This document shows, in pieces, positions 8,825 through 17,020 of a DNA stretch of 64,000 nucleotides (the first letter of the stretch is position 1; every line of letters starts with the position of its first letter). The position numbers and the translations under genes were made by a program. Below the pieces are notes generated by a model. The model worked only from the letters and a program-made list of their open reading frames with translations, ran no database searches and was not told the DNA's origin. Origin of the DNA: an uncultured Prevotella sp. (GTDB lineage Bacteria > Bacteroidota > Bacteroidia > Bacteroidales > Bacteroidaceae); NCBI GenBank assembly GCA_947169685.1, contig CAMVQS010000001.1, forward strand, positions 106,718-170,717. The letters run 5' to 3'.

Positions 8825-10654
8825 ATGAAGACAAGAAATATTATATTGTATTTTATCGGTCTCCTCGCCTTCTGCTCATGCCAAGATATGTTTGAGCCGG
8901 CAGACGAAAACAACCGACAGGAGGATGCCATGTACGAGGAGTCAAAGTATGCAGACGGACTGCTGATGTACGGCTATGGTCGTCTTCCCTATCTGACGAC
9001 CACCCAGACGGACATTGCTACGGATGACGCTGTGACCAACAACCAAACCAATAGTTATAAGCTCATGGCGGAGGGAGCATGGCAATCAGATAACAACCCG
9101 ATGTCTCAGTGGGACAACTGTAAGGATGGTATCCAGTATATCAACCTCTTTCTCACAAAGGTGGAGAAGGTGAAGTGGGCTCCCAGTGCCGTTTCTAAGC
9201 AGCAGATGTTCATTGACCGTCTGAAGGGCGAAGCCTTCGGTCTCCGTGCCATCCTCTATTACTATTTGCTACAAGCACATGGTGGCTATGCAGACGATGG
9301 CGTGCTCTATGGTGTGCCCTTGCTGACAACCCCCGAGGACGGTAGTTCCGACTTCAACCAGCCGCGTGCCACGTTTGCTGAGTGTGTTCAACAGATCTTT
9401 GCCGACTGCGACAGTGCTATGGCACTGCTTCCATACGATTATGAGAATATCTCCACTGATGCGGAGATACCTGCCAAGTATAAGGAGCTTGGTGCTTATC
9501 TGACCAGTTACAACCTCGTGTTCGGTAGCAAGGCTTCTGGTCTCCTGTCTGCCAAGGTGGCTGAAGCAACGAAGGCACAGGTCGCCCTGCTCGCAGCAAG
9601 TCCTGCCTTCCGCGACCAGAGCGGTGTCACTTCTGCTGAGGCTGCAACGCTTTGTGCCAATGTTCTCAAGCGCATTGGCGGAATGGAAGGTTTCGACAAG
9701 ACGGGTAATAAGGACTGGTTCCAGTCTGCTTTTAAATCAATGATTGAGACAGTGGCCAATCCTGAAATCCTCTGGCGTGAAGACCGTCAGAAGAATGCCT
9801 CTCAGGAGCGCGAGAACTTCCCGCCGACGCTGTATGGCAACGGCCGTGTCAATCCGTCGCAGAACCTCGTTGACGCTTTCCCTATGCGTAGCGGTCGTCC
9901 TATCACGGATCCTGCTTCTGGTTACAACCCCAATGACCCATACGCCAATCGTGACCCGCGTCTTGCTGATAATATTCTCTATAATGGCAGAACATTACGA
10001 AAGAGCGAAATCATCACAGGTACCTATCCTAAAATAAATGATAAGGGTATAGCCGAGTATGACGATAACTTAAACTATCGTAGCACTTCAACGCGTACGG
10101 GCTATTATCTGCTGAAACTGCTTCGCGACGATGTCAGCCCGCTGTCAAGTTCAATCATCGAGCAGCAGCACATCTATCCGCGTATCCGTTACACGGAAAT
10201 CTTCTTGGCATATGCTGAAGCAGCCAACGATGCCTGGGGACCTAAGGCTGACCCGATGGGTGTAGGTTTCACGGCTTACGACGTCATCAAGGCCATTCGC
10301 GAGCGTGCAGGACTTGCAACTGATGAGATTGGAATGCCACTTCCAGAAGGCGATACTTATCTTGAGGAGTGTGCTAATGATCAGGCTAAGATGACAACGC
10401 TGATCCGTAACGAGCGTCGTCTTGAACTCTGCTTCGAGAACAAACGTTTCTGGGATCTCCGTCGTTGGATGATGCCGCTCAATGAAACGGTGAAGGGTAT
10501 GAAGATTGACCGCAACGAAGAAACCGGTGAACTGACTTATACCGTCATTAACGTTGAGGAGCGTAAATACGATAACTCTTATCAGTGCTACGGCCCCATT
10601 CCAAAGGGCGAAGTGCTCAAATGGAGTAACCTCAAGCAAAATAAGGGATGGTAA
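8825..10654 (+). CDS. xusD: SusD-like surface glycan-binding lipoprotein (XusD-type)
   Basis: Partner lipoprotein of XusC. The ATG at 8825 was chosen; an in-frame TTG nine bases upstream falls within the intergenic AT repeat. The signal peptide has the lipobox Cys in FCSC (about residue 19). The 609-residue mature protein shows SusD helical repeats and the C-terminal RNERRLELCFENKRFWDL signature. It follows xusC by 28 bp in the same operon. The ligand is presumably xylo-oligosaccharides, from operon context only. Confidence 0.88.
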   Translation: MKTRNIILYFIGLLAFCSCQDMFEPADENNRQEDAMYEESKYADGLLMYGYGRLPYLTTTQTDIATDDAVTNNQTNSYKLMAEGAWQSDNNPMSQWDNCKDGIQYINLFLTKVEKVKWAPSAVSKQQMFIDRLKGEAFGLRAILYYYLLQAHGGYADDGVLYGVPLLTTPEDGSSDFNQPRATFAECVQQIFADCDSAMALLPYDYENISTDAEIPAKYKELGAYLTSYNLVFGSKASGLLSAKVAEATKAQVALLAASPAFRDQSGVTSAEAATLCANVLKRIGGMEGFDKTGNKDWFQSAFKSMIETVANPEILWREDRQKNASQERENFPPTLYGNGRVNPSQNLVDAFPMRSGRPITDPASGYNPNDPYANRDPRLADNILYNGRTLRKSEIITGTYPKINDKGIAEYDDNLNYRSTSTRTGYYLLKLLRDDVSPLSSSIIEQQHIYPRIRYTEIFLAYAEAANDAWGPKADPMGVGFTAYDVIKAIRERAGLATDEIGMPLPEGDTYLEECANDQAKMTTLIRNERRLELCFENKRFWDLRRWMMPLNETVKGMKIDRNEETGELTYTVINVEERKYDNSYQCYGPIPKGEVLKWSNLKQNKGW

Positions 10655-10656
10655 TC

Positions 10657-10680
10657 AATTGAAAATTGAAAATTGAAAAT
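10657..10680. repeat. Short AT repeat before xusE
   Basis: Three tandem copies of an AATTGAAA-type octamer lie between the xusD stop and the ATG at 10682. This is the most regular of the three junction repeats in the operon. Confidence 0.5.
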
Positions 10681-10681
10681 T

Positions 10682-11803
10682 ATGAAACTGAAGAAATATA
10701 TATATGGAATAGCCTTGGGAGTATTTTCGCTCACCTTTGCATCATGTTATAATGCAGACAGAGAGTTCCCTGACTATGAAGGAGGCACAACGGCCTACTT
10801 CGCATATCAGTTCCCGGTGCGTACGCTCATACTTGGTAACGACATCTACGACAACACACTTGATAACGAGCATAAGTGTCGTATCTGGTCAACCATGGGC
10901 GGAGCATACGGTGGACGTGACGCATACGTAGATATTGTTGTTGATGAGACACTCTGCGATAATCTCTACTTTATGGATGTAAACGGAAATGCAGCAGAAC
11001 CTGTACGTCCGATGCCATCAAACTATTATACGCTGCTTTCCAGCAAGATTCCTTACAATGGCAATCAGCGCGGCTATGTAGAAGTACAGTTTACTGATGA
11101 GTTTTTTGCCAATGAACATGCCATTGAGAACTACTATGTCATTCCTCTGCGCATGATGAACCCAACAGGCATTGACCATATTCTCACGGGTACACCGCGC
11201 GAAGGTCTCGATCCCTCTCGTACGAATACAGAGGATTGGGATGTGCTGGCCAAGGACTATGTGCTTTACTGTGTGAAGTATATCAACCCGTGGCATGCAA
11301 AGTATATCCGCCGTGGTGTTGACAAAGTGACGGAAAAAGGAACTACTACGGAAGTAATCCGTAAGGACTTCTCACTGGTTAATACTGATACCGAGCGTTA
11401 CACGGAGAACCCTGTGAATGCGAACGATGAGGTATGCAAGATTACCACCAAGAACATGACACAGGCCATCTTCCCAGTATCGTTCAAGACTTCTGGCGCT
11501 TCCATCTCTTGTAACCTGATTCTTACCTTCAATGGTAATCAGTGTACGGTATCTACCGACGATGAGAATGTCACAGCCACCGGCTCCGGTGAATTCATCG
11601 CCAAGGGAACCGAGCGTGCAGAATACAAGGACTACCAGTGGGGAAGCATGAACGGACAGCCTGTCCAGCGTGACATCCTCCGTCTGGCTTACGAAGTAAA
11701 CTTCGGTGACAAGAATATTCAGGTATCTACTGCCGACACGCTGGTCGTTCAGACACGTGAGTCAAACCAGAAGGACTTCTTCTCAACCAAATACATTAAA
11801 TAA
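10682..11803 (+). CDS. xusE: Surface lipoprotein of the xus core (XusE-type, DUF1735/DUF5627-like)
   Basis: 373-residue lipoprotein with the acylated Cys in TFASC (about residue 22). After the lipobox it contains the DREFPDYEGGTTAYFAYQ segment typical of DUF1735-like (BT_3987 N-terminal) modules found in Bacteroidota surface glycan-binding proteins. The C-terminal part is beta-rich. No catalytic motif is visible. The ATG at 10682 is preferred over an in-frame TTG in the upstream repeat. Position between the second SusD and the GH10-like gene matches xusE of the xylan core cluster. The likely role is binding xylan at the cell surface (inference). Confidence 0.7.
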   Translation: MKLKKYIYGIALGVFSLTFASCYNADREFPDYEGGTTAYFAYQFPVRTLILGNDIYDNTLDNEHKCRIWSTMGGAYGGRDAYVDIVVDETLCDNLYFMDVNGNAAEPVRPMPSNYYTLLSSKIPYNGNQRGYVEVQFTDEFFANEHAIENYYVIPLRMMNPTGIDHILTGTPREGLDPSRTNTEDWDVLAKDYVLYCVKYINPWHAKYIRRGVDKVTEKGTTTEVIRKDFSLVNTDTERYTENPVNANDEVCKITTKNMTQAIFPVSFKTSGASISCNLILTFNGNQCTVSTDDENVTATGSGEFIAKGTERAEYKDYQWGSMNGQPVQRDILRLAYEVNFGDKNIQVSTADTLVVQTRESNQKDFFSTKYIK

Positions 11804-11821
11804 AAATAGGAGGCTAAGAAT

Positions 11822-13492
11822 ATGAATAAGATTTTCAGAAACTTATCTCTGATGTTGGTTGCAGGGGCGCTTGCTGTTTCCTGTGCCGACTATAATGTGA
11901 CAGACGATTTCACGGCAGAGCCCGATCCCTCTGTTGTCGTGCCTTACAAGGACTTGGCTCCAGTCAAATCATATATTGACAGAGAAAAAAATCCGAACTT
12001 TGTGCTTGGCGCTCAGCTCAAGGTGGCTGACTTCAACAAGCAGGAACTGGCTCATGCTGCGGCAGTGACCAACTTCGATGATGTTACCTTCGGTACTACC
12101 CTGATGGCTGGTTCCATTGTTAACGCCAAGGGTGTGATGAACTTCCTCGACATGAAGGACCTGCTTGACCATGTGGAGGAAATAGATGGTACGGTATTCG
12201 GCAGTCCGCTCTTTGCCAATGCTAATCAGGCTGACGATTGGCTGGCCACGCTGACCGCTCCTATCGAGATTGTTGTCGAGTATGTAGAGGGTAAAGTTGT
12301 TAACTACAACGACTCAACTTCGTTTCATGGTACTATAGATAATGCCAAGGGTAAAGCCTCTATTGTCAACTATGATAATCAGAAAGTGCTTCAGATTGGT
12401 TCTACCTCTAATGTTCGTATCATTGAAGGCTTTGAGGTAGATCCGCTTGCTAAATATACCACTACGTTCTGGGCAAGATCAGACAAAGAACTTACTTTCA
12501 CAATTACCTTCTCAGGTCAACAAGTCGAAGGAAACGGTACTAATGGAAAGTGGGTTCTTAAACCTGGTAAATGGACAAAGTTCGTGATTGAGAGCCAGAG
12601 TGCACCTGACGCTACGGAGGGTTATCTGAGAATAGAGAACGGTAAGAATGGTACCATGAATATTCAGAAGGTGCAGGTAGGTTACTACCCTGACAACCAT
12701 CGCCCGCAGACAGATCAAGAGAAGAAAGACACTATTAACTATGCTGTCAAGGCATGGTGTGAAGGTGTGATGAAGATCAACGAAGGTCGTATCACCTCCT
12801 TCGACCTCATTGACGAGCCCATCGATACAAAGTCAGTATTGGAGAACGGCATGTTTGACCTCAAGCACGCTACTACAGACAAGATCTTCTGGCAAGACAT
12901 TCTCGGCAGTGAGCAGTATGCTCCTGTTGTGGCAAGAGAAGCCCGCAAGGCATTCGAAGAGAATGGCGGTGAGGCGAATGCGCTGAAGCTCTTTATCAGT
13001 GAGAAAGGTCTTGAAGACCAGAAGGTATATGAGAGCCTGAAATACTGGATTGGCATCTGGGATGCAAACGGTGCCAAGATTGATGGTATCAATGCCAAGT
13101 TGAATCTCAGCTATAGCGAGGATGCTGCCACGCAGGAGGCTAACAAGGCAACACTGAACACGCTGCTTGACAACCTTGCTGCTACTGGCAAACTCATCCG
13201 TCTCTCTAACTTCGACATTACCTATAAGGATGCTACGGGTGCCAACGTGACAGCAAAAGACATCAAAAGTGCTCAGCGCCAGCAGTTAGCTGACTACTAT
13301 GCTTACGTCATCAAGGCTTATATGAGCAAGATTCCAAGCGACAAGCAGGCTGGTATCTGTAAGGGTAATATGCTTGACACGAATGATCCTGTAGGCCTCT
13401 GGGCTTATGAAACGATTGATGCCAAGGGTACCAAGGACTGGGTGCGCACTGCTACTTACAAGGCATTCTGTGATGCGCTTGCTGGACAGTAA
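11822..13492 (+). CDS. GH10-like lipoprotein with degenerate active site, probable xylan-binding protein
   Basis: Lipoprotein (Cys in AVSC, about residue 21) with a GH10 fold interrupted by a CBM4/22-like beta-sandwich insertion (about residues 155-300). It sits where the xus core has its surface endoxylanase. The acid/base Glu is kept (E332 in FDLIDEP), but the Asn normally before it is Asp. The nucleophile is Asn (N463 in RLSNFDI, where GH10 has a Glu as in TELD). The substrate-binding His of the GHTL motif is Ser (S128 in FGSPL). Losing the nucleophile should abolish retaining hydrolysis. The simplest reading is a surface xylan-binding protein derived from a xylanase; automated annotation would call it a xylanase. 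The active GH10 of this region is at 17021. Confidence 0.75.
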   Translation: MNKIFRNLSLMLVAGALAVSCADYNVTDDFTAEPDPSVVVPYKDLAPVKSYIDREKNPNFVLGAQLKVADFNKQELAHAAAVTNFDDVTFGTTLMAGSIVNAKGVMNFLDMKDLLDHVEEIDGTVFGSPLFANANQADDWLATLTAPIEIVVEYVEGKVVNYNDSTSFHGTIDNAKGKASIVNYDNQKVLQIGSTSNVRIIEGFEVDPLAKYTTTFWARSDKELTFTITFSGQQVEGNGTNGKWVLKPGKWTKFVIESQSAPDATEGYLRIENGKNGTMNIQKVQVGYYPDNHRPQTDQEKKDTINYAVKAWCEGVMKINEGRITSFDLIDEPIDTKSVLENGMFDLKHATTDKIFWQDILGSEQYAPVVAREARKAFEENGGEANALKLFISEKGLEDQKVYESLKYWIGIWDANGAKIDGINAKLNLSYSEDAATQEANKATLNTLLDNLAATGKLIRLSNFDITYKDATGANVTAKDIKSAQRQQLADYYAYVIKAYMSKIPSDKQAGICKGNMLDTNDPVGLWAYETIDAKGTKDWVRTATYKAFCDALAGQ

Positions 13493-13501
13493 TGAACTCA
13501 T

Positions 13502-13544
13502 AATTGTTCAGGAAGACAAGATAAGTCTCGTCTTCCTGGCAATT
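13502..13544 (+). terminator. Hairpin after GH10-like gene, possible attenuator
   Basis: CAGGAAGAC (509-517 of the 13 kb block) pairs perfectly with GTCTTCCTG (530-538), and flanking AATTG/CAATT extend the stem. No clean T-tract follows and no -7 element is seen before the next gene, so partial termination or mRNA stabilisation within the operon is likely. Confidence 0.5.
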
Positions 13545-13614
13545 ATTACTCTGAATAATTATTATTAATCTTTTATTAATTCATTTTATTTATTAATCTA
13601 AAATTATTTCTATT

Positions 13615-15927
13615 ATGAAGAAATTATTTACACTTCTTGTTCTCTTGACATGTTTCTTGGGAGCAAAGGCAGAGTGGGTACAAGATTACAGTATCGACTA
13701 CTCTACGAAGAACAATTTCCCATTCTTCGTCATGGGTTATGTACCCGAGTGGGTTGATGGTGTCATGACCGACTATGGTGCAGACTACAGGTATGCGACT
13801 CAGGCAGATCTTGACGGTGACGGTGACGCTAAATGGAAAGATGGAGAGTCTTCTGTTGGTACCGCTATGGCTGGTTCTACAGAGTATCAAAAGGTAACAG
13901 GTGCTGGCCCATATTGGCACCAGTATTTCATTGCTGATGGTGTTCCTATGGAACTTGATGGTACTTATACCATTAAGGCAATGGTTAAGTCTTCTGCTGC
14001 AGTCACCGCAAATCTTCAGTTTGGAAACTGGGGAAAACTCAAAGAGACACAGGTTACTATCCCTCAAAGTAATGATTTCCAGGAAGTAGAATGGGAAGTT
14101 ACGGGTTGCTTAAATGCAGGTAATGGCTTTATCTGTATCCAGCCTGGTACCTCTACTGCTACTATCGAATGGAAGTCGCTGAAGGTTTTCCACAATCAGA
14201 AGGCACAGCGCCCGACAGTATGGCAGCAGTGGCTCACCAACGATGGTAATTCTATCATACCTGATGTAGCACATACTAACAAGTATGTTGGTGATGCAGA
14301 AACTGCATGGCCGGCATGGGCACTTGAGACAACCGATGGCATCAACGCCAACTGGAGAGGTGAACAACCTAACTTAATTTGTGCATGGGCTTTGACCATG
14401 GGTAGGAACTTTGATGATCAGTGCCCCGCTGAGGTTAGTAAAGATAGCTATCGCGCTCGTCCTTTCCCTGCTGACATCGAGTTAGAGCCAGGAACTACCA
14501 ACCACGTATTCGCTGTTCATGTAACGCAGATTGATGTTATTGATGCTCCAGAACCCGATGTGAACTCTGTCGCATGGTCTAACCAGTTCTGGATTGAGTC
14601 TCCTAAAGGTTGGAAAGAAGGCGAACAGGTTAAGATTAAGTTCCGCTATAAGGCAGAGCATGCATGTAAGGTAGGTACTCAGATCCACAAGCAGCGTCCT
14701 TCTGACTATCTCCATTGGCAAGCTGTTGATGATGTTTCGTTCACTACGGAGTGGCAGGAATTCGAGAAGGTTGTTACCTTCAGCTCTGCTCAAGCAGGCG
14801 GTTTCTCTCTGGCATTCAACCTGTGCAGTGATGCGGACAATGGCCGCACTCCTAATGTATTCTACTTCGACGACCTTTCTTGGGAGACAATGAAGCTTGA
14901 CGAGGGCTTCTTCGTTGCAGGTTCTAACACTACTACAGGTCTCCAATATGACTTTGACAATGCCACCCAGTTCGAGGAACATGCATATGATGATGACTAC
15001 GATTACGTAGCTACTATTGGTGAGAAGGACGCTTATGTCAATGAAATTATGATTTCTACCGTTCGCGGTAACGATACTCAATTCAAGAGTAATACGCTGA
15101 AGCCCAAATCCGTTATCACTTCAAGCGATCCTGATAACTGGATTGAATATACTGCAGCAAGTCTTGCTAAAGTGACACTTCCTGCTGCTGGTATTTGGAG
15201 GGTTTACATTGATACTCATTACACATCTATGGCATTCGAGCAGATTGAAGGTGATGAAATTGTAGAGAAGGAACCCGTTGATATCGTTACTAACCCAACC
15301 GAGAATGTTATTAACGGACAGGAAAGACAGCCGACAGCTGCTGAGCAGCCCGCAGATGAGGAGGCAGGAACCCCGGCAGGTACTGGCCAGCCTTGGGATA
15401 ACCAGTTCTTCATTGTTGCTAACCGTGCGCTTGAGAAGGGCGAAGTTACGGTTGTCAAGTTCAAGTATAAGGCTTCTCGTGAGGCAAAGTCTTCTACACA
15501 GTGCCACGGTGAACCAGGTGCCTACAAGCACTGGGCAGCTATCGGTGATGTAAACTTCACGACTGAATGGCAGGACTTTGAGACAGAACTTACTGTTGCT
15601 AATGAGGCAGACGGCATGAAGTCTATTGCCTTCAACTTGGCTGAAATCAAGGATGCTTGCATTTATGAGATTAAGGACGTTCAGTGGTATCTGAAAGACG
15701 AGACTCTTGATGAGGGTAAGACTTGGGAGAACCTGATTGACGCAACTGGTGGTGCAAACTTCCTCAAGAAGGAAGGTGCAGGTAATGCTATTGAACCCAC
15801 AGGTATCAACGGTGTCATTTATACCACAACTGGTTCTGACGTAATCTATAACCTCTCTGGCCAGCGTGTGTCTAAGGACTACAAAGGCGTTGTGATTAAG
15901 AACGGTCGCAAGGTCGTGATTAAGTAA
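13615..15927 (+). CDS. Secreted protein of several carbohydrate-binding-type modules, no catalytic domain
   Basis: 770-residue secreted protein with a signal peptide ending near GAKA. I see no glycosidase or esterase motif. It consists of beta-sandwich modules: residues about 20-200 (CBM4/22-like), about 315-445 and about 588-700. The last two are clear repeats: both contain a K(I/V)KF(R/K)YKA strand, a (K/Y)HWxA- or LHWQA-type segment, FTTEWQ(E/D)FE and a (L/I)AFNL strand. A further beta region lies at about 445-545. It ends with YNLSGQRV...YKGVVIKNGRKVVIK-type tail residues shared with other enzymes of this region. It closes the xus operon and probably binds xylan outside the cell or scaffolds it for the enzymes. 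Function is inferred; the family is not one I can name. Confidence 0.7.
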   Translation: MKKLFTLLVLLTCFLGAKAEWVQDYSIDYSTKNNFPFFVMGYVPEWVDGVMTDYGADYRYATQADLDGDGDAKWKDGESSVGTAMAGSTEYQKVTGAGPYWHQYFIADGVPMELDGTYTIKAMVKSSAAVTANLQFGNWGKLKETQVTIPQSNDFQEVEWEVTGCLNAGNGFICIQPGTSTATIEWKSLKVFHNQKAQRPTVWQQWLTNDGNSIIPDVAHTNKYVGDAETAWPAWALETTDGINANWRGEQPNLICAWALTMGRNFDDQCPAEVSKDSYRARPFPADIELEPGTTNHVFAVHVTQIDVIDAPEPDVNSVAWSNQFWIESPKGWKEGEQVKIKFRYKAEHACKVGTQIHKQRPSDYLHWQAVDDVSFTTEWQEFEKVVTFSSAQAGGFSLAFNLCSDADNGRTPNVFYFDDLSWETMKLDEGFFVAGSNTTTGLQYDFDNATQFEEHAYDDDYDYVATIGEKDAYVNEIMISTVRGNDTQFKSNTLKPKSVITSSDPDNWIEYTAASLAKVTLPAAGIWRVYIDTHYTSMAFEQIEGDEIVEKEPVDIVTNPTENVINGQERQPTAAEQPADEEAGTPAGTGQPWDNQFFIVANRALEKGEVTVVKFKYKASREAKSSTQCHGEPGAYKHWAAIGDVNFTTEWQDFETELTVANEADGMKSIAFNLAEIKDACIYEIKDVQWYLKDETLDEGKTWENLIDATGGANFLKKEGAGNAIEPTGINGVIYTTTGSDVIYNLSGQRVSKDYKGVVIKNGRKVVIK

Positions 15928-15992
15928 GAGACAAGGTTATCGTGAAGTAAGATTTTATCTTAAAGATAAATATTAGAACTTTACATTTGAAG

Positions 15993-16024
15993 GCTCTGGG
16001 CTTGTGAAAGTCCAGAGCTTTTTT
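15993..16024 (+). terminator. Intrinsic terminator of the xus operon
   Basis: GCTCTGG (15993-15999) and CCAGAGC (16012-16018) form a 7-bp stem followed by six Ts. It lies 65 bp after the stop of the last operon gene. Confidence 0.75.
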
Positions 16025-16057
16025 AATATATGCAGATTGTAAGACCTCTTTGATAGA

Positions 16058-16116
16058 TGTGTACACAAAAAAGTACGCATACTTTTTGGATATTTGAAAT
16101 AATAGCACTATATTTG
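16058..16116 (+). promoter_or_regulatory. Promoter and operators of the toxin-antitoxin pair
   Basis: The -7 element TATATTTG (16109-16116) and a -33 TTTG (16085-16088) are 20 nt apart. Two palindromes overlap or precede the -33 box: TGTGTACACA (16058-16067), which contains the TGTACA core known from the E. coli yefM-yoeB operator, and AAAAAGTA-N4-TACTTTTT (16068-16087). This supports autoregulation by the antitoxin-toxin complex. Confidence 0.7.
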
Positions 16117-16142
16117 CACCCAGATTGTAAAATAATTGAGTT

Positions 16143-16394
16143 ATGACACAGTTAACAGTAAGAGATTTCAGAAGTCAGATGGCAAGTTCATTTGATCTTG
16201 TAGATGCAGGAGAGCGTGTGTTTATCCGCAGGAAGAACCAACTCTACACTATCGTACCTGTCTCAGAGGATGACTTGACCATCACACCAAAACTGGCCAC
16301 GAAGATAGAGAAGGCCCGTCAGGAGTATCGTGAGGGAAAGACTATCAGTTTGAAAACCCATGATGATATAGACAGCTACTTTGAATCCATGTGA
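16143..16394 (+). CDS. yefM: Antitoxin, Phd/YefM family
   Basis: 83-residue protein that should neutralise the downstream YoeB-type RNase and repress the pair's promoter. The N-terminal LTVRDFRSQMASSFDLVDAG segment matches the Phd/YefM DNA-binding fold, and the acidic C-terminus (DDIDSYFESM) is the usual toxin-wrapping part. It lies between a terminator and a repeat array, with its own promoter carrying two palindromes. The toxin gene starts at or within a few bases of its stop codon. This pair is not part of glycan use; it probably stabilises the region or is a recent passenger. Confidence 0.85.
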   Translation: MTQLTVRDFRSQMASSFDLVDAGERVFIRRKNQLYTIVPVSEDDLTITPKLATKIEKARQEYREGKTISLKTHDDIDSYFESM

Positions 16395-16396
16395 CC

Positions 16397-16669
16397 ATGT
16401 ATGAGGTAAAGGTTTCCACGGAGGCAGATAGGGTCCTCAAGAAGTGGAAGAAGTCCAATCCGCAGCTTTGGAAGAAATATCAGAAGATTTATCATGAACT
16501 GATAGACCATCCGCGTACAGGACTTGGACACCCTGAAGCACTAAAGGGTGGTAATGATATTACGTATTCCCGTCACATTACTGCCCATGACCGTATTATC
16601 TACGATATTTATGATGAAGTTCTTGTGGTGTTGGTAATCGAAGCCGAGGGTCACTACAACGATAAGTAA
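16397..16669 (+). CDS. yoeB: Toxin, YoeB/Txe-family mRNA interferase
   Basis: About 90-residue basic protein of the RelE/YoeB fold, expected to cleave mRNA at the ribosomal A site. Visible family features are the HPEALKGG segment, the SRHITAHDRIIYDI core with the conserved Arg, and the C-terminal EGHY with the catalytic His region. The ATG at 16397 gives MYEVKVS, the usual YoeB beginning. A GTG at 16391 overlapping the antitoxin stop is an alternative start that adds two residues. Translational coupling with the antitoxin is likely. All recognisable active-site residues appear present, so it should be functional. Confidence 0.85.
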   Translation: MYEVKVSTEADRVLKKWKKSNPQLWKKYQKIYHELIDHPRTGLGHPEALKGGNDITYSRHITAHDRIIYDIYDEVLVVLVIEAEGHYNDK

Positions 16670-16689
16670 CTCAACATACATTAGCTGGA

Positions 16690-16894
16690 AAAACGGCGTT
16701 TTGGTGCGCTTGAGACGGCGTTTCAGCACCCTTAAAACGCCGTTTTAACGTGGTCAGAACGCCGTTTTGACACCCTGTAAACGCCGTTTATACGTAGGGT
16801 AGGGTGTTTACTCGCCATGTAACGACCCTTTACTCGCCATGTAACGATGGCTTACTCGCCGAGTAACGACCCGTTACATACCGAGTAATGAGTT
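16690..16894. repeat. Nine-unit, ~22-bp-period palindromic repeat array
   Basis: Five units share an AAACGCCGTTT palindromic core (at about 16690, 16714, 16734, 16757 and 16779; the first two are inverted, ACGGCG). Four units of exactly 22 bp follow (16807, 16829, 16851, 16873), sharing a TTACTCGCC-R-GTAACGA palindromic core. The nine units sit in register at about two helical turns. The array fills the gap between the toxin gene and the GH10 promoter. It has no CRISPR-like spacers. A multi-site protein-binding platform, a nested set of hairpins, or a mobile repeat remnant are all possible. Confidence 0.7.
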
Positions 16895-16909
16895 GATGGA
16901 AGCCCATCA

Positions 16910-16975
16910 GGTAACATACGGAAAAGTATTTGAGATTTCCAGCGTATGATAATTCAGGAGTTTTTAATACCTTTG
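16910..16975 (+). promoter_or_regulatory. Promoter of the GH10 operon with one good operator box
   Basis: The -7 element TACCTTTG is at 16968-16975. A GGTAACAT box at 16910-16917 sits exactly 58 bp upstream, the position of the first operator box in the other regulon promoters. The second-box position (16931) reads TGAGATTT and is weak. No -33 TTTG is seen. Confidence 0.55.
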
Positions 16976-17020
16976 CACGCAAAAAAAATAATATACTAAA
17001 ATAAGACAATAAGAATAGCT

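Noticed and set aside
11822..13492. Active endoxylanase call for the first GH10-like gene
   Set aside because: The nucleophile Glu is Asn and the substrate-binding His is Ser, so activity is not supported.
16690..16894. CRISPR array
   Set aside because: The units are about 22 bp, directly abutting, palindromic and of two core types, with no unique spacers of 30-40 bp and no cas genes nearby.
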